Shown here: positions 23,233 through 31,951 of the stretch, piece after piece
Position numbering within the stretch: the stretch's first letter is position 1
Layout: every line of letters begins with the position of its first letter
From: Chloroflexales bacterium
GTDB taxonomy: Bacteria > Chloroflexota > Chloroflexia > Chloroflexales > Chloroflexaceae
NCBI GenBank assembly: GCA_022360155.1
Contig: JAKSDJ010000944.1
Span: 1-34,026, forward strand
Reading direction: 5' to 3'
DNA: 34,026 bases
Translations under genes and position numbers: made by a program
The notes under the pieces: generated by a model
What the model saw: the letters and a program-made list of their open reading frames with translations, nothing else
The model's database searches: none
Told to the model about the DNA's origin: nothing

Positions 23233-24534
23233 GTGACCGCCAGGCATCATATACATCGCATGCTGGCCACTTGCTTGTTTTTGATACTCCTGGCGGCATG
23301 TACAGTATCCTCAACTCCAGCGCCTACGCCCAACGCGCCGCTTAACCCTGATCGCAATCCGATCACCCTTGTTCTTTGGCATGCTTGGCCTTCTCCTGAA
23401 CAACAAGCGCTGGCTGTTCTCGTTGACGGTTATAATCGCAGCAACCAAGCAGCACAGATTGTGCTCAGAGCTGTACCACTGGCTTCGTTACCCAGTGAGT
23501 TACGCGGCGCCAATCTAGAAGGAAGCGGGCCGCATCTGGCCATTCTTCAAAGCCATCTCATCGGCGAGCTGGCGGAAGAAGGCTTGATACTTCCTCTCAA
23601 CAGCCGGGTTTCTCCCACTGAGCAAGATCGACTGCTGCCGACTGCAGTAGGAGGAGCGCAAGCGCCCAATAAAGATGGCGAAACTATCCTCTATGGTCTG
23701 CCAATCACTTTCGACACTCTGGCGCTCTACTATAACAAGGCTAATTTCGATGAGCCCGATGAGCCGCCTGCCGATACGGAGGCCATGCTTCGCATTGCAC
23801 AGGGTCTGACCGAGCCGCCGATCTGGGGATTAGCATATACGCTGTCATTCGATAAGACTGTGGGCTATTTGTATGCCTTTGGCGGGCGCATCTTTGATGA
23901 TGAGGGTAATCTCGTTCTGGGCAGTGAAGGGCGAGCCGGCGCCGAGAACTGGTTGCATTGGCTCGTGGAACTTCGCCAAGATAACCAATTATTAGCAGCA
24001 ACTGATAGTATTGCAGTAGATCAAGCACTGATGGCCCAAGAAGCGATCATGACGATTGATTGGGCACATGCGTTTTTGAGCTATCATGATCTTTGGGAAT
24101 CTAATTTGGGGGTTGCGGTACTCCCTCGGTTGAGCGCGGAGAATCGGTCGCCAAAGCCGTATGTCCAAAGTGATGTTATCACGCTAAACGCACGTATTGT
24201 CCATGATGCCGAGCAGCGTGCCGCTATTGCGTTTATGCGTTACCTGCTAACGCGCGAAGCGCAGCGAGAATTGCTGCGGGCTGGAAAGCAACCCACTCTC
24301 CTTGACCTTAATCTCAGTGGAGATGATCCAGACCTTGCTGCAGCACGCGCATTTCGCGCCCAGGCACAACAGGGACAGCCGATACCTAACTCACGCATGG
24401 CAAACCAAGTTGTCAAAGATGTGTTAGAAATGATGCAGCGCTCGGTGCTACGCGGCCTGGCGACTCCGGAAGAAGCCGTCACCCGCGCAGACACTATGCT
24501 GCGCGAACGGCTTGATGCTGCGCAAGGACCATAA
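23233..24534 (+). CDS. Extracellular solute-binding lipoprotein, family 1 (sugar type), without transporter genes
   Basis: A 433-residue binding protein of the sugar/maltose-type family 1. The N-terminus has a hydrophobic run and lipobox LAAC (in LFLILLAACTVSS), so it is a lipoprotein, followed by a Pro/Thr/Ala-rich linker. Mature features include ITLVLWHAWPSPEQQALAVLVDGYNRSN, YGLPITFDTLALYYNKANFDEPDEPPAD and DWAHAFLSYHDLWESNLGVAVLPR, standard for the fold. GTG 23233 is chosen because the promoter at 23169-23198 starts transcription after an in-frame ATG at 23140 and GAGAGG precedes the GTG. No permease or ATPase is adjacent, so it either borrows a transporter encoded elsewhere or acts as a sensor. 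The next gene, a roadblock protein, has its own promoter. Confidence 0.88.
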   Translation: MTARHHIHRMLATCLFLILLAACTVSSTPAPTPNAPLNPDRNPITLVLWHAWPSPEQQALAVLVDGYNRSNQAAQIVLRAVPLASLPSELRGANLEGSGPHLAILQSHLIGELAEEGLILPLNSRVSPTEQDRLLPTAVGGAQAPNKDGETILYGLPITFDTLALYYNKANFDEPDEPPADTEAMLRIAQGLTEPPIWGLAYTLSFDKTVGYLYAFGGRIFDDEGNLVLGSEGRAGAENWLHWLVELRQDNQLLAATDSIAVDQALMAQEAIMTIDWAHAFLSYHDLWESNLGVAVLPRLSAENRSPKPYVQSDVITLNARIVHDAEQRAAIAFMRYLLTREAQRELLRAGKQPTLLDLNLSGDDPDLAAARAFRAQAQQGQPIPNSRMANQVVKDVLEMMQRSVLRGLATPEEAVTRADTMLRERLDAAQGP

Positions 24535-24620
24535 ATGTGCAACACAATATGATGTTGGCTAGTCATTACACTTCACTTATATCGACCCAGCATGCTGCTG
24601 ATTGAAACGAAGCAAACTAG

Positions 24621-24649
24621 TTGCCCTCCGTCAAAAAATGTAGTAGAAT
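24621..24649 (+). promoter_or_regulatory. Promoter and hairpin leader of the roadblock gene
   Basis: TTGCCC (24621-24626), a 17-bp spacer and TAGAAT (24644-24649) predict a start near 24656. The leader of about 97 nt would begin with a hairpin GGCCGT-CTAAC-ACGGCC (24659-24675) and carry a second GCTGG/CCAGC hairpin (24684-24700). AAGGAGG lies six bases before the ATG. A 5'-terminal hairpin can stabilise an mRNA. Confidence 0.6.
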
Positions 24650-24752
24650 AAGCGGAGTGGCCGTCTAACACGGCCGGCACCATGCTGGTTCTATTCCAGC
24701 GCAATCTCGCCAGTGTTCCACACCCGACTGACGGCCTGTAAGGAGGATATGA

Positions 24753-25121
24753 ATGGCAAGCAGAACCGAAGAGATGGTGCGTCATCTAAAAGCCTTAAGT
24801 ATGAATACCCCGGATATAGAAGCATCCGCAGTTGTGAGTGTTGACGGTCTCATCATGGCTTCTGCGTTGCCTGCGGATGTCGAAGAAGATCGCGTGTCGG
24901 CTATGAGCGCCGCAATGCTCTCGCTGGGCGAACGTATCGCAAGCGAGTTACGCCGTGGTCAGCTTGATCAAGTCTTTGTTCGTGGCGAAAATGGATTTGT
25001 GATCTTAATGGCCATTGGCGAGGAGGCAGTACTTACGGCATTGGCGCAAAGCCGGGCCAAGCTTGGCCTCGTCTTCTTGGATATGCGTCGTACAGCTAGT
25101 GAACTTGTCAACCTAGTCTAA
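24753..25121 (+). CDS. Roadblock/LC7-domain protein
   Basis: A 122-residue single-domain roadblock/LC7 protein, the fold of MglB and dynein light chain 7. Sequence blocks PDIEASAVVSVDGLIMASALP, SAMSAAMLSLGERIASELRRGQLDQVFVRGENGFVILMAIGEEAVLTALA and the C-terminal LVFLDMRRTASELVNLV match the family. These proteins form dimers and usually regulate a small Ras-like GTPase, acting as GAP or scaffold in polarity, motility or secretion. No GTPase gene is next to it here, unlike the common mglA-mglB pairing. The ATG is fixed by AAGGAGG six bases upstream. It probably forms its own transcript, ending at the stem-loop at 25266-25292. Confidence 0.9.
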   Translation: MASRTEEMVRHLKALSMNTPDIEASAVVSVDGLIMASALPADVEEDRVSAMSAAMLSLGERIASELRRGQLDQVFVRGENGFVILMAIGEEAVLTALAQSRAKLGLVFLDMRRTASELVNLV

Positions 25122-25265
25122 CTAAAATTCGCAGATGGATGTTCGTATATTGTTTTAGGCTGTATGCCTCGCACGGTTATGAAAGGGTTGTGAGGCAAGC
25201 TACCACCTTCGGCCTCTCCCTCCTTTACAGCTACCTATCCACATAGCTAATCTGAACCAACAACA

Positions 25266-25292
25266 AGCGGGCTTGCTCAAAACAAGCCCGCT
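25266..25292. terminator. Bidirectional terminator between the roadblock and AIM24 genes
   Basis: AGCGGGCTTG (25266-25275) pairs perfectly with CAAGCCCGCT (25283-25292) over 10 bp with a 7-base loop. CTTATTC follows on plus and TTGTTGTTGG on minus. It lies between converging genes (stops at 25121 and 25398) and probably ends both transcripts. The T-runs are interrupted, so strength is uncertain. Confidence 0.6.
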
Positions 25293-25397
25293 CCTTATTC
25301 GCCATCTTGCCTGTACGTGAAAGCGACATCACTTACTTGGAACGCCATGAAGGTCAGAGCAAACTGCTGACTTCCGGACGCTACACAGCACCCACAG

Positions 25398-26339
25398 CTA
25401 ATCACGTTCCAAAAGATTGCCAAGATTGAAAGAAGTGCCACCTCCACTGCCGCTGCTGCCGCTACTGGGCATGTATTGAGCTAGTTTCTTCGCCAAATTC
25501 ATAGCTGGCATTGTCTGGAGCCAAACCCGACCTGGGCCACGCAGGGTCGCCAGAAACAAGCCCTCACCGCCGAACAAGATGTTTTTGAAACCGCGAACCA
25601 TCTCCACATCAAATTGGACAGTCGGCTCATACATCGCTACGTGCCCTGTATCGACCTTCAGCATCTGATTGGCGTTAAGCGTGTATTCAACGATTTCACC
25701 ATCCAACTCGACAAACACCAGGCCCGGGCCTGTTAGCCGCTGCATAATAAATCCCTCGCCGCCGAAGAAGCCAGCGCCTAGTCTGCGCCGAAAGTGAATG
25801 TCAAGCTGTACACTCCGCTCAGCACACATAAACGAGTCTTTCTGGCAAATCATTTGCTGGCCTGGTCCCAGATTGAGCGGAACAATCTTGCCAGGAAACT
25901 CGGCGGAGAAGCCGATCAAAGCAGTGCCGCCCGTCGATGAAAACGTCACCATGAAGATCGATTCTCCCGAGAACATGCGTTTAAAGGCCCCGCCCAGGCC
26001 GCCTTCCATATTGGTTTGCATCTGGATGTTAGCGCTCATCCAGCTCATCCCGCCGCGCTCGGAAAAAATCTGTTGGTTCTGTGGCAATTGGATGACAACC
26101 GCTTGCAGCGTTGTGCCAATGATTTGATAGGTTAAGCCGCCCTGACCTTCGCCCCGCCCAGCAACTGTCGGATCGGGAAGATCAATGCGCTCACCGGGGA
26201 GGTTATCGTAGACATCCGCCATACTTTGTGATTCGCCTTGAACCGCAGCTTGATCCGCAATAATTGGCGCACCACAACTGGTGCAGAACTTTGTGTTAGG
26301 GGTGATCTGCGATCCACAGGTTGAGCAGAACGTGTTCAT
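25398..26339 (-). CDS. AIM24-family protein with N-terminal zinc ribbon
   Basis: A 313-residue protein. The first 25 residues form a zinc ribbon with Cys5, Cys8, Cys19 and Cys22 (CSTCG, CTSCG). From about residue 65 onward it is an AIM24/TIGR00266-type beta-rich domain with Gly-rich repeats such as [22 protein letters not shown] and [21 protein letters not shown] and [22 protein letters not shown]. The tail has a Ser/Gly run. AIM24 was named from a yeast mitochondrial protein; bacterial roles are unknown. ATG 26339 is chosen because GAGGAG lies four bases before it and the ribbon starts at once; the frame continues 19 codons upstream with no support. It is transcribed alone, between rho upstream and the converging roadblock gene. 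Confidence 0.88.
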   Translation of the reverse strand: MNTFCSTCGSQITPNTKFCTSCGAPIIADQAAVQGESQSMADVYDNLPGERIDLPDPTVAGRGEGQGGLTYQIIGTTLQAVVIQLPQNQQIFSERGGMSWMSANIQMQTNMEGGLGGAFKRMFSGESIFMVTFSSTGGTALIGFSAEFPGKIVPLNLGPGQQMICQKDSFMCAERSVQLDIHFRRRLGAGFFGGEGFIMQRLTGPGLVFVELDGEIVEYTLNANQMLKVDTGHVAMYEPTVQFDVEMVRGFKNILFGGEGLFLATLRGPGRVWLQTMPAMNLAKKLAQYMPSSGSSGSGGGTSFNLGNLLERD

Positions 26340-26557
26340 AAGGCTCCTCGGGTGATCAGGGCAACAACGCACGCTGCGCGAAAGGTTGCACTGCATCGGC
26401 TAAAAGGCGAATACTGTTAACACAAGCAGCACACTAGCGCCGCTAGATTGCGATCGAAGATATGGAGTTAGCCTTTAGACGAGAGGCGGACCTGCGCATA
26501 TCTTACAAAAGAATACGCAGAATACTGCCTTTTGGTTGCAACCGGAAATGCGATGTG

Positions 26558-27805
26558 TTAGGAACCCTTACTCAATGTCGCCAGGAAGTCAGAGTTATGG
26601 CGTGTCTTAGCCATCCGTGAGAGCATCAACTCGGTACCCTCGTTCTCACCAAGCATACTGACCATACGCCGGAGCGTCCAAACCTGGCGAAGCACATCGG
26701 GCGCGAGTAGCAGTTCTTCGCGACGAGTGCTGCTGCGCTGAATATCCAGTGCAGGGAAAATGCGTTTCTCGGCCAGACGTCGATCAAGGTGCAGTTCCAT
26801 ATTACCGGTGCCCTTGAATTCTTCGTAAATGACATCGTCCATGCGACTGCCGGTATCAACAAGGCAGGTGGCAATGATCGTAAGGCTTCCGCCATTTTCG
26901 ATGTTACGTGCAGCCCCAAAGAAGCGTTTCGGAGGGTAGAGTGCGACAGGATCGATACCGCCAGAGAGGGTTCGCCCGCTTGGGGGCATGTCGAGGTTAT
27001 AGGCGCGGGCTAGACGAGTAATCGAGTCCATAAGGATGACAACATCCTGTCCGCCTTCGACCAAACGCTTGGCGCGATCCAGGGTCATTTCAGCGACCTT
27101 GGTATGATCTTCAACCGGCTCGTCAAACGTCGAGGAGATGACATCGCCTTTAACACTACGACGCATATCAGTGACTTCTTCAGGGCGTTCACCAATCAAC
27201 AGCACCATCAGATGCACATCCGGGTGATTGGCAGTAATACCATTGGCAATGGCTTTGAGCAACATGGTCTTACCCGCTTTGGGGGGAGAAACGATCAGCC
27301 CACGCTGGCCACGCCCGATAGGAGCAATGAGATCGACGAGGCGGGTATGAAGTAGATTTGGTTCGGTTTCAAGGCGTAGTTGTTGATTGGGGAAGATAGG
27401 CGTCAACTGATCGAAGGAAGGCCGACGCCGCGCTGTTTCCGGGTCCATGTTATTGATCAGTTCAACCCGCAACAACGAGTAGAATCGCTCACTCTCTTTC
27501 GGCGGTCTGATCTGCCCCCAGATCCTATCGCCCGTACGCAACCCAAAGCGCCGAATTTGTGATTGCGAGACATAGACATCGTCAGGGCCAGGCAACATAC
27601 GTTCCCCACGGAGAAACCCAAAACCATCAGAGACGATATCGAGGATGCCGTCGCTAAAGGTATTACCAGCTTCTTCAGTCTGCGCCTGGAGTAATTTGAA
27701 AATCAAATCCTGCTTTTTCAGCCCGCTATAGCCGCTAATATCAAGCTTACGAGCCATTTCTCGCAGGTCGGTTAAGGTTTTAGATTCTAATTCTGCGACG
27801 TTCAC
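26558..27805 (-). CDS. rho: Transcription termination factor Rho
   Basis: Rho is a hexameric RNA-dependent ATPase that ends transcription. The 415 residues carry a SAP-like N-terminal domain (about 1-45), the cold-shock-like RNA-binding domain with GFGFLRG (61-67) and [19 protein letters not shown], Walker A SPPKAGKT (173-180), Walker [17 protein letters not shown] and the R-loop arginines after it. The Q-loop and C-terminal [20 protein letters not shown] are also typical. GTG 27805 is chosen because AAGGAG is eight bases upstream; the frame extends further but lacks support. A TTGCAT-17-TATACT promoter lies about 420 bp upstream, giving an unusually long leader with a C-rich tract that Rho itself could bind. 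Flanking genes are on the same strand but separated by long gaps, so it is probably monocistronic. Confidence 0.96.
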   Translation of the reverse strand: MNVAELESKTLTDLREMARKLDISGYSGLKKQDLIFKLLQAQTEEAGNTFSDGILDIVSDGFGFLRGERMLPGPDDVYVSQSQIRRFGLRTGDRIWGQIRPPKESERFYSLLRVELINNMDPETARRRPSFDQLTPIFPNQQLRLETEPNLLHTRLVDLIAPIGRGQRGLIVSPPKAGKTMLLKAIANGITANHPDVHLMVLLIGERPEEVTDMRRSVKGDVISSTFDEPVEDHTKVAEMTLDRAKRLVEGGQDVVILMDSITRLARAYNLDMPPSGRTLSGGIDPVALYPPKRFFGAARNIENGGSLTIIATCLVDTGSRMDDVIYEEFKGTGNMELHLDRRLAEKRIFPALDIQRSSTRREELLLAPDVLRQVWTLRRMVSMLGENEGTELMLSRMAKTRHNSDFLATLSKGS

Positions 27806-28229
27806 GATGATTTCTCCTTGAGAAATAAAACCAGCAAAAGCAGCAATACATTTGTACCGAAGAGAAGGCACATCAACACACTATATTCAAAGTGAGATAC
27901 TGTTGTATACAATCAGCTTACGGAAGTAGCGAACTTATAGTGGACAACACCAGCGAACACGAGCCTATACAGACCCACCCAGACATACCATTAACCTCCA
28001 CAAAGAGGTCGACGATACATACTTTCCCATCTGTTGCTTGTTATTTGAGGATGCATAGTGGATGAACAGGCCACTATTGGCTTACGCCGCGTTGTGTAGC
28101 ATAAACTACCACATTGGGTTGTGAGATGAGTTTGGAAACGAAGTTGGGGAACGTGCCTTGGAAGCACCGGGCGGCACTACCAGTCAATGCGACAGAGGAT
28201 ACCAAAGCTTCCCTTTGTTCCTTTGCTTA
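27806..28229 (-). promoter_or_regulatory. Long rho 5' leader with rut-like C-rich tract
   Basis: From a start near 28223 the rho mRNA would carry a leader of about 418 nt with no convincing upstream peptide. On the minus strand, bases 28153-28112 hold 17 C but only 3 G in 42 nt with spaced YC dinucleotides, which is how rut sites look. Downstream are small stem-loops (ACCTC/GAGGT near 27994-28009; GTGC/GCAC near 28150-28175). Autoregulation of rho by termination in its leader is known in E. coli. Here it is inferred from composition. Confidence 0.5.
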
Positions 28230-28258
28230 GTATAGCATATCTGTCAAGAGTATGCAAC
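28230..28258 (-). promoter_or_regulatory. Promoter of rho
   Basis: Minus-strand TTGCAT (28258-28253), a 17-bp spacer and TATACT (28235-28230) are close to consensus. No other gene lies between it and rho. Confidence 0.6.
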
Positions 28259-28526
28259 TCTTTTGTTCAGCATACATGCGGCGTGATTGTTTCAGTACCT
28301 TTCTCTTTGAATGACAACGTTTCTGACTGCTTTTTAGGCAAGTTGGAAATGAACAAAATATAGCTCTATTGACATGCCAGAACCGTCGCGTCCCGTTCAT
28401 AAGCTATATGTTCGTCGCCTGCAAGTTGTTTCCATTCTGCTGTCTGAAAACAACACTGTAACTCAAGTGGAGTTGCTATATATTTCTCTGTTTAGCATTG
28501 ACACTTTATATTCGCAGCTATACGCT

Positions 28527-29447
28527 TTAGGCAAGCACTTTCTCTGGTCGCCACTCTGCGCCGGAACGGCGCAAGATCGCCAGCAAGGCGCCATCAGGGC
28601 CGTGCGCACGAACATAATCTCCCGCAACGCCGCAGGACGATAAAGCCATGCCATGCCTGACTCGTTCGCTCTGTTCAGCATCAAGTGTAACAACTGGCCA
28701 ATTAGCAACAGCCGTTTCGAGCGGAAGCAATAGCTGCTCAAGTTGTGCAGCATCTTTTTCCAGCATCGCCAGCGATATCGACTGTTCGAGCGTGAAGCTT
28801 CCGACAAAGGTGCGTTCTAGGGCAGCAAGGTGCGCGCCACAGCCCAGATTTATGCCAAGGTCACGGGCTAAGGCACGAATATAGGCGCCTTTGCTACATT
28901 CGACTTCTAGCGCTAGTAGTGATAAAACATCAGCCGTCTGAATTTGGAGGCCATAGCGTATGAATTCCTCGCTTATCTCGCCCGGCTCTCGTATCTCTAA
29001 TGTGTAAACCGTGACCGGTCGCGGTTCTCGGTCAATTGTTCGGCCTTCGCGCGCCAACTCATAGAGCCGCTTGCCTTGGCAATGCAACGCCGAATACATT
29101 GGCGGCACTTGCAAAATCCGTCCACGTAGCGGCGCCAACGCTGCTTCCAACGTTGATGTGTCCAGTAGCGGCGCCGGCTGTTCCTGCAACACCTCACCCT
29201 CGGCGTCATCAGTGCTGGTAGTAACACCAAGACGCACTAGAGCGCGATAGCCCTTGCGCACATCAGCCAGATACTCGATCAGCCGAGTGGCCTTACCAAG
29301 AGCAACAGGTAACACACCTATTGCTGCCGGGTCAAGCGTTCCCGCATGACCAACCTTCACCTGACGACCGACCAGCCGGCGCACACGCGCCACTACATCG
29401 TGCGAGGTCAGTCCAGGCGGTTTATTGAGATTGAGAAAGCCATTCAT
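28527..29447 (-). CDS. truB: tRNA pseudouridine(55) synthase TruB
   Basis: TruB converts U55 in the T-loop of nearly all tRNAs to pseudouridine and also acts as a tRNA chaperone. The 306 residues fit the family (about 290-315). The start MNGFLNLNKPPGLTSHDVV is characteristic, the catalytic Asp39 is in GHAGTLDPAAIGVLPVALGKATRL, and RKGYRALVRLGVTTSTDDAEGEV and PPMYSALHCQGKRLYELAREG follow in order. A PUA-like C-terminal part includes DLGINLGCGAHLAALERT and ends near 306. It is the last gene of the infB-rbfA-methyltransferase-nrnA-truB cluster, 145 bp after nrnA. No clear Shine-Dalgarno run precedes the ATG. The region 28259-28526 between it and the rho promoter holds no gene I can support. Confidence 0.95.
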   Translation of the reverse strand: MNGFLNLNKPPGLTSHDVVARVRRLVGRQVKVGHAGTLDPAAIGVLPVALGKATRLIEYLADVRKGYRALVRLGVTTSTDDAEGEVLQEQPAPLLDTSTLEAALAPLRGRILQVPPMYSALHCQGKRLYELAREGRTIDREPRPVTVYTLEIREPGEISEEFIRYGLQIQTADVLSLLALEVECSKGAYIRALARDLGINLGCGAHLAALERTFVGSFTLEQSISLAMLEKDAAQLEQLLLPLETAVANWPVVTLDAEQSERVRHGMALSSCGVAGDYVRAHGPDGALLAILRRSGAEWRPEKVLA

Positions 29448-29592
29448 ATATTATGCAGGCTATTTGCGTATTTGCAAACTGGAAGGACGCTCACTGTCAT
29501 ATGAGAGCGCTGGCAAACCTGAACACGCAGGCAAGATGAACGGTTACACGGCAGGCGACATCGTACAATTTGCCGGCGTTATCTTTACATTA

Positions 29593-30591
29593 TCACTGCT
29601 TACGTCCTAACGCCTCGCGTAGTTGATGCAGCACTTCACGCTGCGCCTCTTCCAGACCCATGGATAACGTCGCGCCTGCCGCCTGCGTATGACCGCCACC
29701 GCCCCAGATTCCCGCTATCGCAGCAACATCAAGCCCTGGCTTGGCACGTAAACTAATCTTGACCGTTCCATCGGCGCGTTCCTTAAACAGAGCGCAGGCG
29801 CGCATTCCTGCCATCCGCTGCATACGATTGACAATATCATCAGACGCCTCATCTTCGGCGCCGGTTGCGCGGAGCATAGCCCAAGAGACATTTGTCCAGA
29901 CCAAATCATCATCCTGCTGCAACTGACTCAGGGCCATTCCAACCAACTGTAGTGTGCTATAGGGTGTCGAATAGTAAACCGCTTGCACAACAGCATAATG
30001 GTCAGCGCCCGCTTCCAGCAATTCCGCAGCCGTTCGAAGCGCCTGGGGGTTTGTGCTGCTCGTTTGGAAGCTTTGCGTGTCGGTCGTTAGACCCATGAGC
30101 AGACATGTCGCAATTTCAGGCGTTATGTATACATCGATCGCTCGGAATAAACGATAGAGCAAATCTGCGGTCGAAGCCGATTCAGGCGCTATGAGGTTGA
30201 GCGTGCCTTCACCGGTGTTGGTGACGTGGTGATCAACAATCAACAACGGACGATTGGACAAGCTAGCGGTACAATCATCGTAGATCTGGCCTACGCGCAT
30301 TAGCGTTGCCGTATCTACCATCCAGATGAGATCTGTCTCGGGCAAGGCCATTCCACGGTGATACACTCGGACATGCTCTATCCCTGGCAGACCTTCTATA
30401 TAACTCGGCAGCGCTGACGAAGCTATCGCCAGTGGAGTTTTCCCCATATCAGTGAGAACATGCCAGAGTGCAAGCATGGAACCAATTGCATCGCCATCAG
30501 GATTCACGTGAGTCAACAAGAGGATACGCTTAGCTGGAGCAAGCATTGAGGCAAACGCGGGGGCAGCAGTAGCAGGATCGGTATGGATCAT
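29593..30591 (-). CDS. nrnA: DHH-family phosphoesterase, NrnA-type (oligoribonuclease / pAp phosphatase)
   Basis: A cytoplasmic phosphoesterase that degrades nanoRNAs and can dephosphorylate pAp, taking the place of Orn. DHH-domain metal ligands appear as His28, Asp32 and Asp34 in THVNPDGDAIGSM, an Asp in IWMVDTA and the DHH motif in LIVDHHVTNTGEG. The C-terminal DHHA1 domain shows GGGGHTQAAGATLSM. The chosen ATG (MIHTDPATA, 332 residues) has GGAG 11 bases upstream; ATG 30621 and TTG 30660 in the same frame are alternatives. A weak promoter (TTGAAA-16-TATTGT, 30657-30684) lies just upstream. Position between rbfA and truB is common in Firmicutes and many other phyla, which supports the NrnA call. 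Confidence 0.9.
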   Translation of the reverse strand: MIHTDPATAAPAFASMLAPAKRILLLTHVNPDGDAIGSMLALWHVLTDMGKTPLAIASSALPSYIEGLPGIEHVRVYHRGMALPETDLIWMVDTATLMRVGQIYDDCTASLSNRPLLIVDHHVTNTGEGTLNLIAPESASTADLLYRLFRAIDVYITPEIATCLLMGLTTDTQSFQTSSTNPQALRTAAELLEAGADHYAVVQAVYYSTPYSTLQLVGMALSQLQQDDDLVWTNVSWAMLRATGAEDEASDDIVNRMQRMAGMRACALFKERADGTVKISLRAKPGLDVAAIAGIWGGGGHTQAAGATLSMGLEEAQREVLHQLREALGRKQ

Positions 30592-30656
30592 CGGTCTCGT
30601 AGCTCCAATCTTATGTAACATCAGGCCATTCGACAGGATAAAACGCAATGTATGAA

Positions 30657-30684
30657 ACAATAATCAGGCCAAGGCAAGTTTCAA
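30657..30684 (-). promoter_or_regulatory. Possible internal promoter before nrnA
   Basis: Minus-strand TTGAAA (30684-30679), a 16-bp spacer and TATTGT (30662-30657) could start an nrnA-truB transcript near 30650. The gap of about 220 bp after the methyltransferase stop leaves room for it. Confidence 0.3.
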
Positions 30685-30812
30685 GCCAAAGCTCTATGAT
30701 ATAACGAATAGCCGGACTGCGTCACAAAATACAAATAGCAACACTGGTTGTGCAGAAAGGCTGCTGGAATACTGCAAACAACTACACCTTTGCACAACAC
30801 TAGGCAGCGTAA

Positions 30813-31409
30813 TCACAACCCCATTCCTGGATTGCGTACATGATACACGGTATGCCCAGAGCGTTTCTTGACCGCTTTCAGCCGAAGTTGGTTGCGTGTA
30901 CCAATCCGAGGGATTAGATGATTTAAGCCACTGACTACAACAAACCAATAATCTCCGCCAGGCCGTAATCGTTCAAGCGGCGCTAGAATAAACTCTTGCT
31001 CAATGGCGGCATCACCAATCTTCGCAGGAATATTGGAGACGATGAGATCATAAGGGCCACACGGCGCCTGCTCCAACCCAACGCTTCCTATCACCTGCGT
31101 ATTGGACGCATTGTTGAGCGCACAATTATGGCGTGTATAGCGTACCGCCAGAAGATCCTTGTCCACCAAGAACACCTGGGATTCAGGAAAACGCTTCGCA
31201 AGGACAATGCCAATCACGCCGCAACCGCATCCCAGATCTAGGATAGCACGAGGCGCTTCTGCGTCAAGGGTGCGCAGAAGCAAATCAGTACCCTCATCTA
31301 CCTGGTACGACGAGAAGATTGTGTGTCCAACATCGAAGTTAAAATGCTGGCCTTTGCATATATAGGGGATACGCTTCTTAAAGTAGATATCGGGGCCGCT
31401 ATCCTGCAT
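30813..31409 (-). CDS. Class I SAM-dependent methyltransferase (RsmC-like, small-domain type)
   Basis: A 198-residue methyltransferase of the MTS (methyltransferase-small) type related to RsmC/RlmG rRNA enzymes. Motif I is [20 protein letters not shown], the acidic end of beta-2 is VFLVDKD, and motif IV is [11 protein letters not shown] where RsmC-type enzymes have NPPF or NPPY. The N-terminal segment [32 protein letters not shown] matches the lead-in of this family. In-frame starts are GTG 31439, ATG 31427 and ATG 31409. The last is chosen because GAGAG is four bases before it and it gives the smallest overlap with rbfA (11 bp). Overlap with rbfA implies coupled translation. The setting in a ribosome-maturation cluster suggests rRNA, tRNA or ribosomal protein as target. 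The exact target is unknown. Confidence 0.82.
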   Translation of the reverse strand: MQDSGPDIYFKKRIPYICKGQHFNFDVGHTIFSSYQVDEGTDLLLRTLDAEAPRAILDLGCGCGVIGIVLAKRFPESQVFLVDKDLLAVRYTRHNCALNNASNTQVIGSVGLEQAPCGPYDLIVSNIPAKIGDAAIEQEFILAPLERLRPGGDYWFVVVSGLNHLIPRIGTRNQLRLKAVKKRSGHTVYHVRNPGMGL

Positions 31410-31764
31410 CGTTCTCTCGGCGCTCATGCTCGACTTCACGCAGCAATTCGTTGATCCGCATGCTGTAATCGAGCGAGGTATCCAATTCGAGGATCAAATC
31501 GGGGATGAAACGCATATGCCGCATCTCCTCAGCCACGCGTCGTCGCAAGAACGAGCGAGCGCTTTGGAGTCCTTCCATCGTTTCGGCACGCTGCCGTTCA
31601 TCGCCCATGACCGAGACACGCACGCGCGCATGCTGCAAATCCGCACTAACATCAACCCCAACAACGGTTGCAAAGCCAACTCGCGGGTCTTTGAGCTCAT
31701 ACTGGACTACTGCGCTTAATACGCGCTGAATAGTATCGGCAACTTGTTGGGTCCGTTTCGACAT
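31399..31764 (-). CDS. rbfA: Ribosome-binding factor A
   Basis: RbfA is a small KH-fold assembly factor for the 30S subunit, needed for maturation of the 16S 5' end and cold growth. The 121 residues have the standard length. [54 protein letters not shown] is the classic N-terminal region, and [41 protein letters not shown] the C-terminal one. The frame opens upstream at 31872 inside a large stem-loop, but ATG 31764 matches the family start. No strong Shine-Dalgarno run precedes it. It follows infB by about 190 bp, with a 17-bp perfect stem-loop between, and overlaps the methyltransferase. Confidence 0.94.
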   Translation of the reverse strand: MSKRTQQVADTIQRVLSAVVQYELKDPRVGFATVVGVDVSADLQHARVRVSVMGDERQRAETMEGLQSARSFLRRRVAEEMRHMRFIPDLILELDTSLDYSMRINELLREVEHERRENDAG

Positions 31765-31839
31765 GAGTTCTGCCCAAGTATAGTAAAGTTGAAAACGTGC
31801 GGTCAATTTATGCCCGCAGGTGTATCGGTTAGGCGACAC

Positions 31840-31889
31840 TTGCCCGCCGTGGCAATGCAGAAGATGCGCCATATTGCCACGGCGGGCAA
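31840..31889 (-). repeat. 17-bp perfect stem-loop between infB and rbfA
   Basis: TTGCCCGCCGTGGCAAT (31840-31856) and its exact complement (31873-31889) flank a 16-nt loop. No T-run follows on the minus strand, so transcription of rbfA may pass through. It could attenuate, protect the infB 3' end, or be a processing site. It lies about 75 bp before the rbfA ATG. Confidence 0.85.
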
Positions 31890-31951
31890 TTTGTAGGAGA
31901 AACTCCGTTTTTTATATGTACTTTATACAAAATAGCGCCGCACACACATCG

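Noticed and set aside
29448-29480. A TTGCAA-18-TAATAT promoter directly before truB
   Set aside because: The -10 would abut the ATG, so transcription would begin inside the coding region; truB more likely depends on upstream promoters.
31895-31915. GGAG-AAA-CTCC plus T6 as a plus-strand terminator
   Set aside because: The stem is only 4 bp and no plus-strand gene leads into it.
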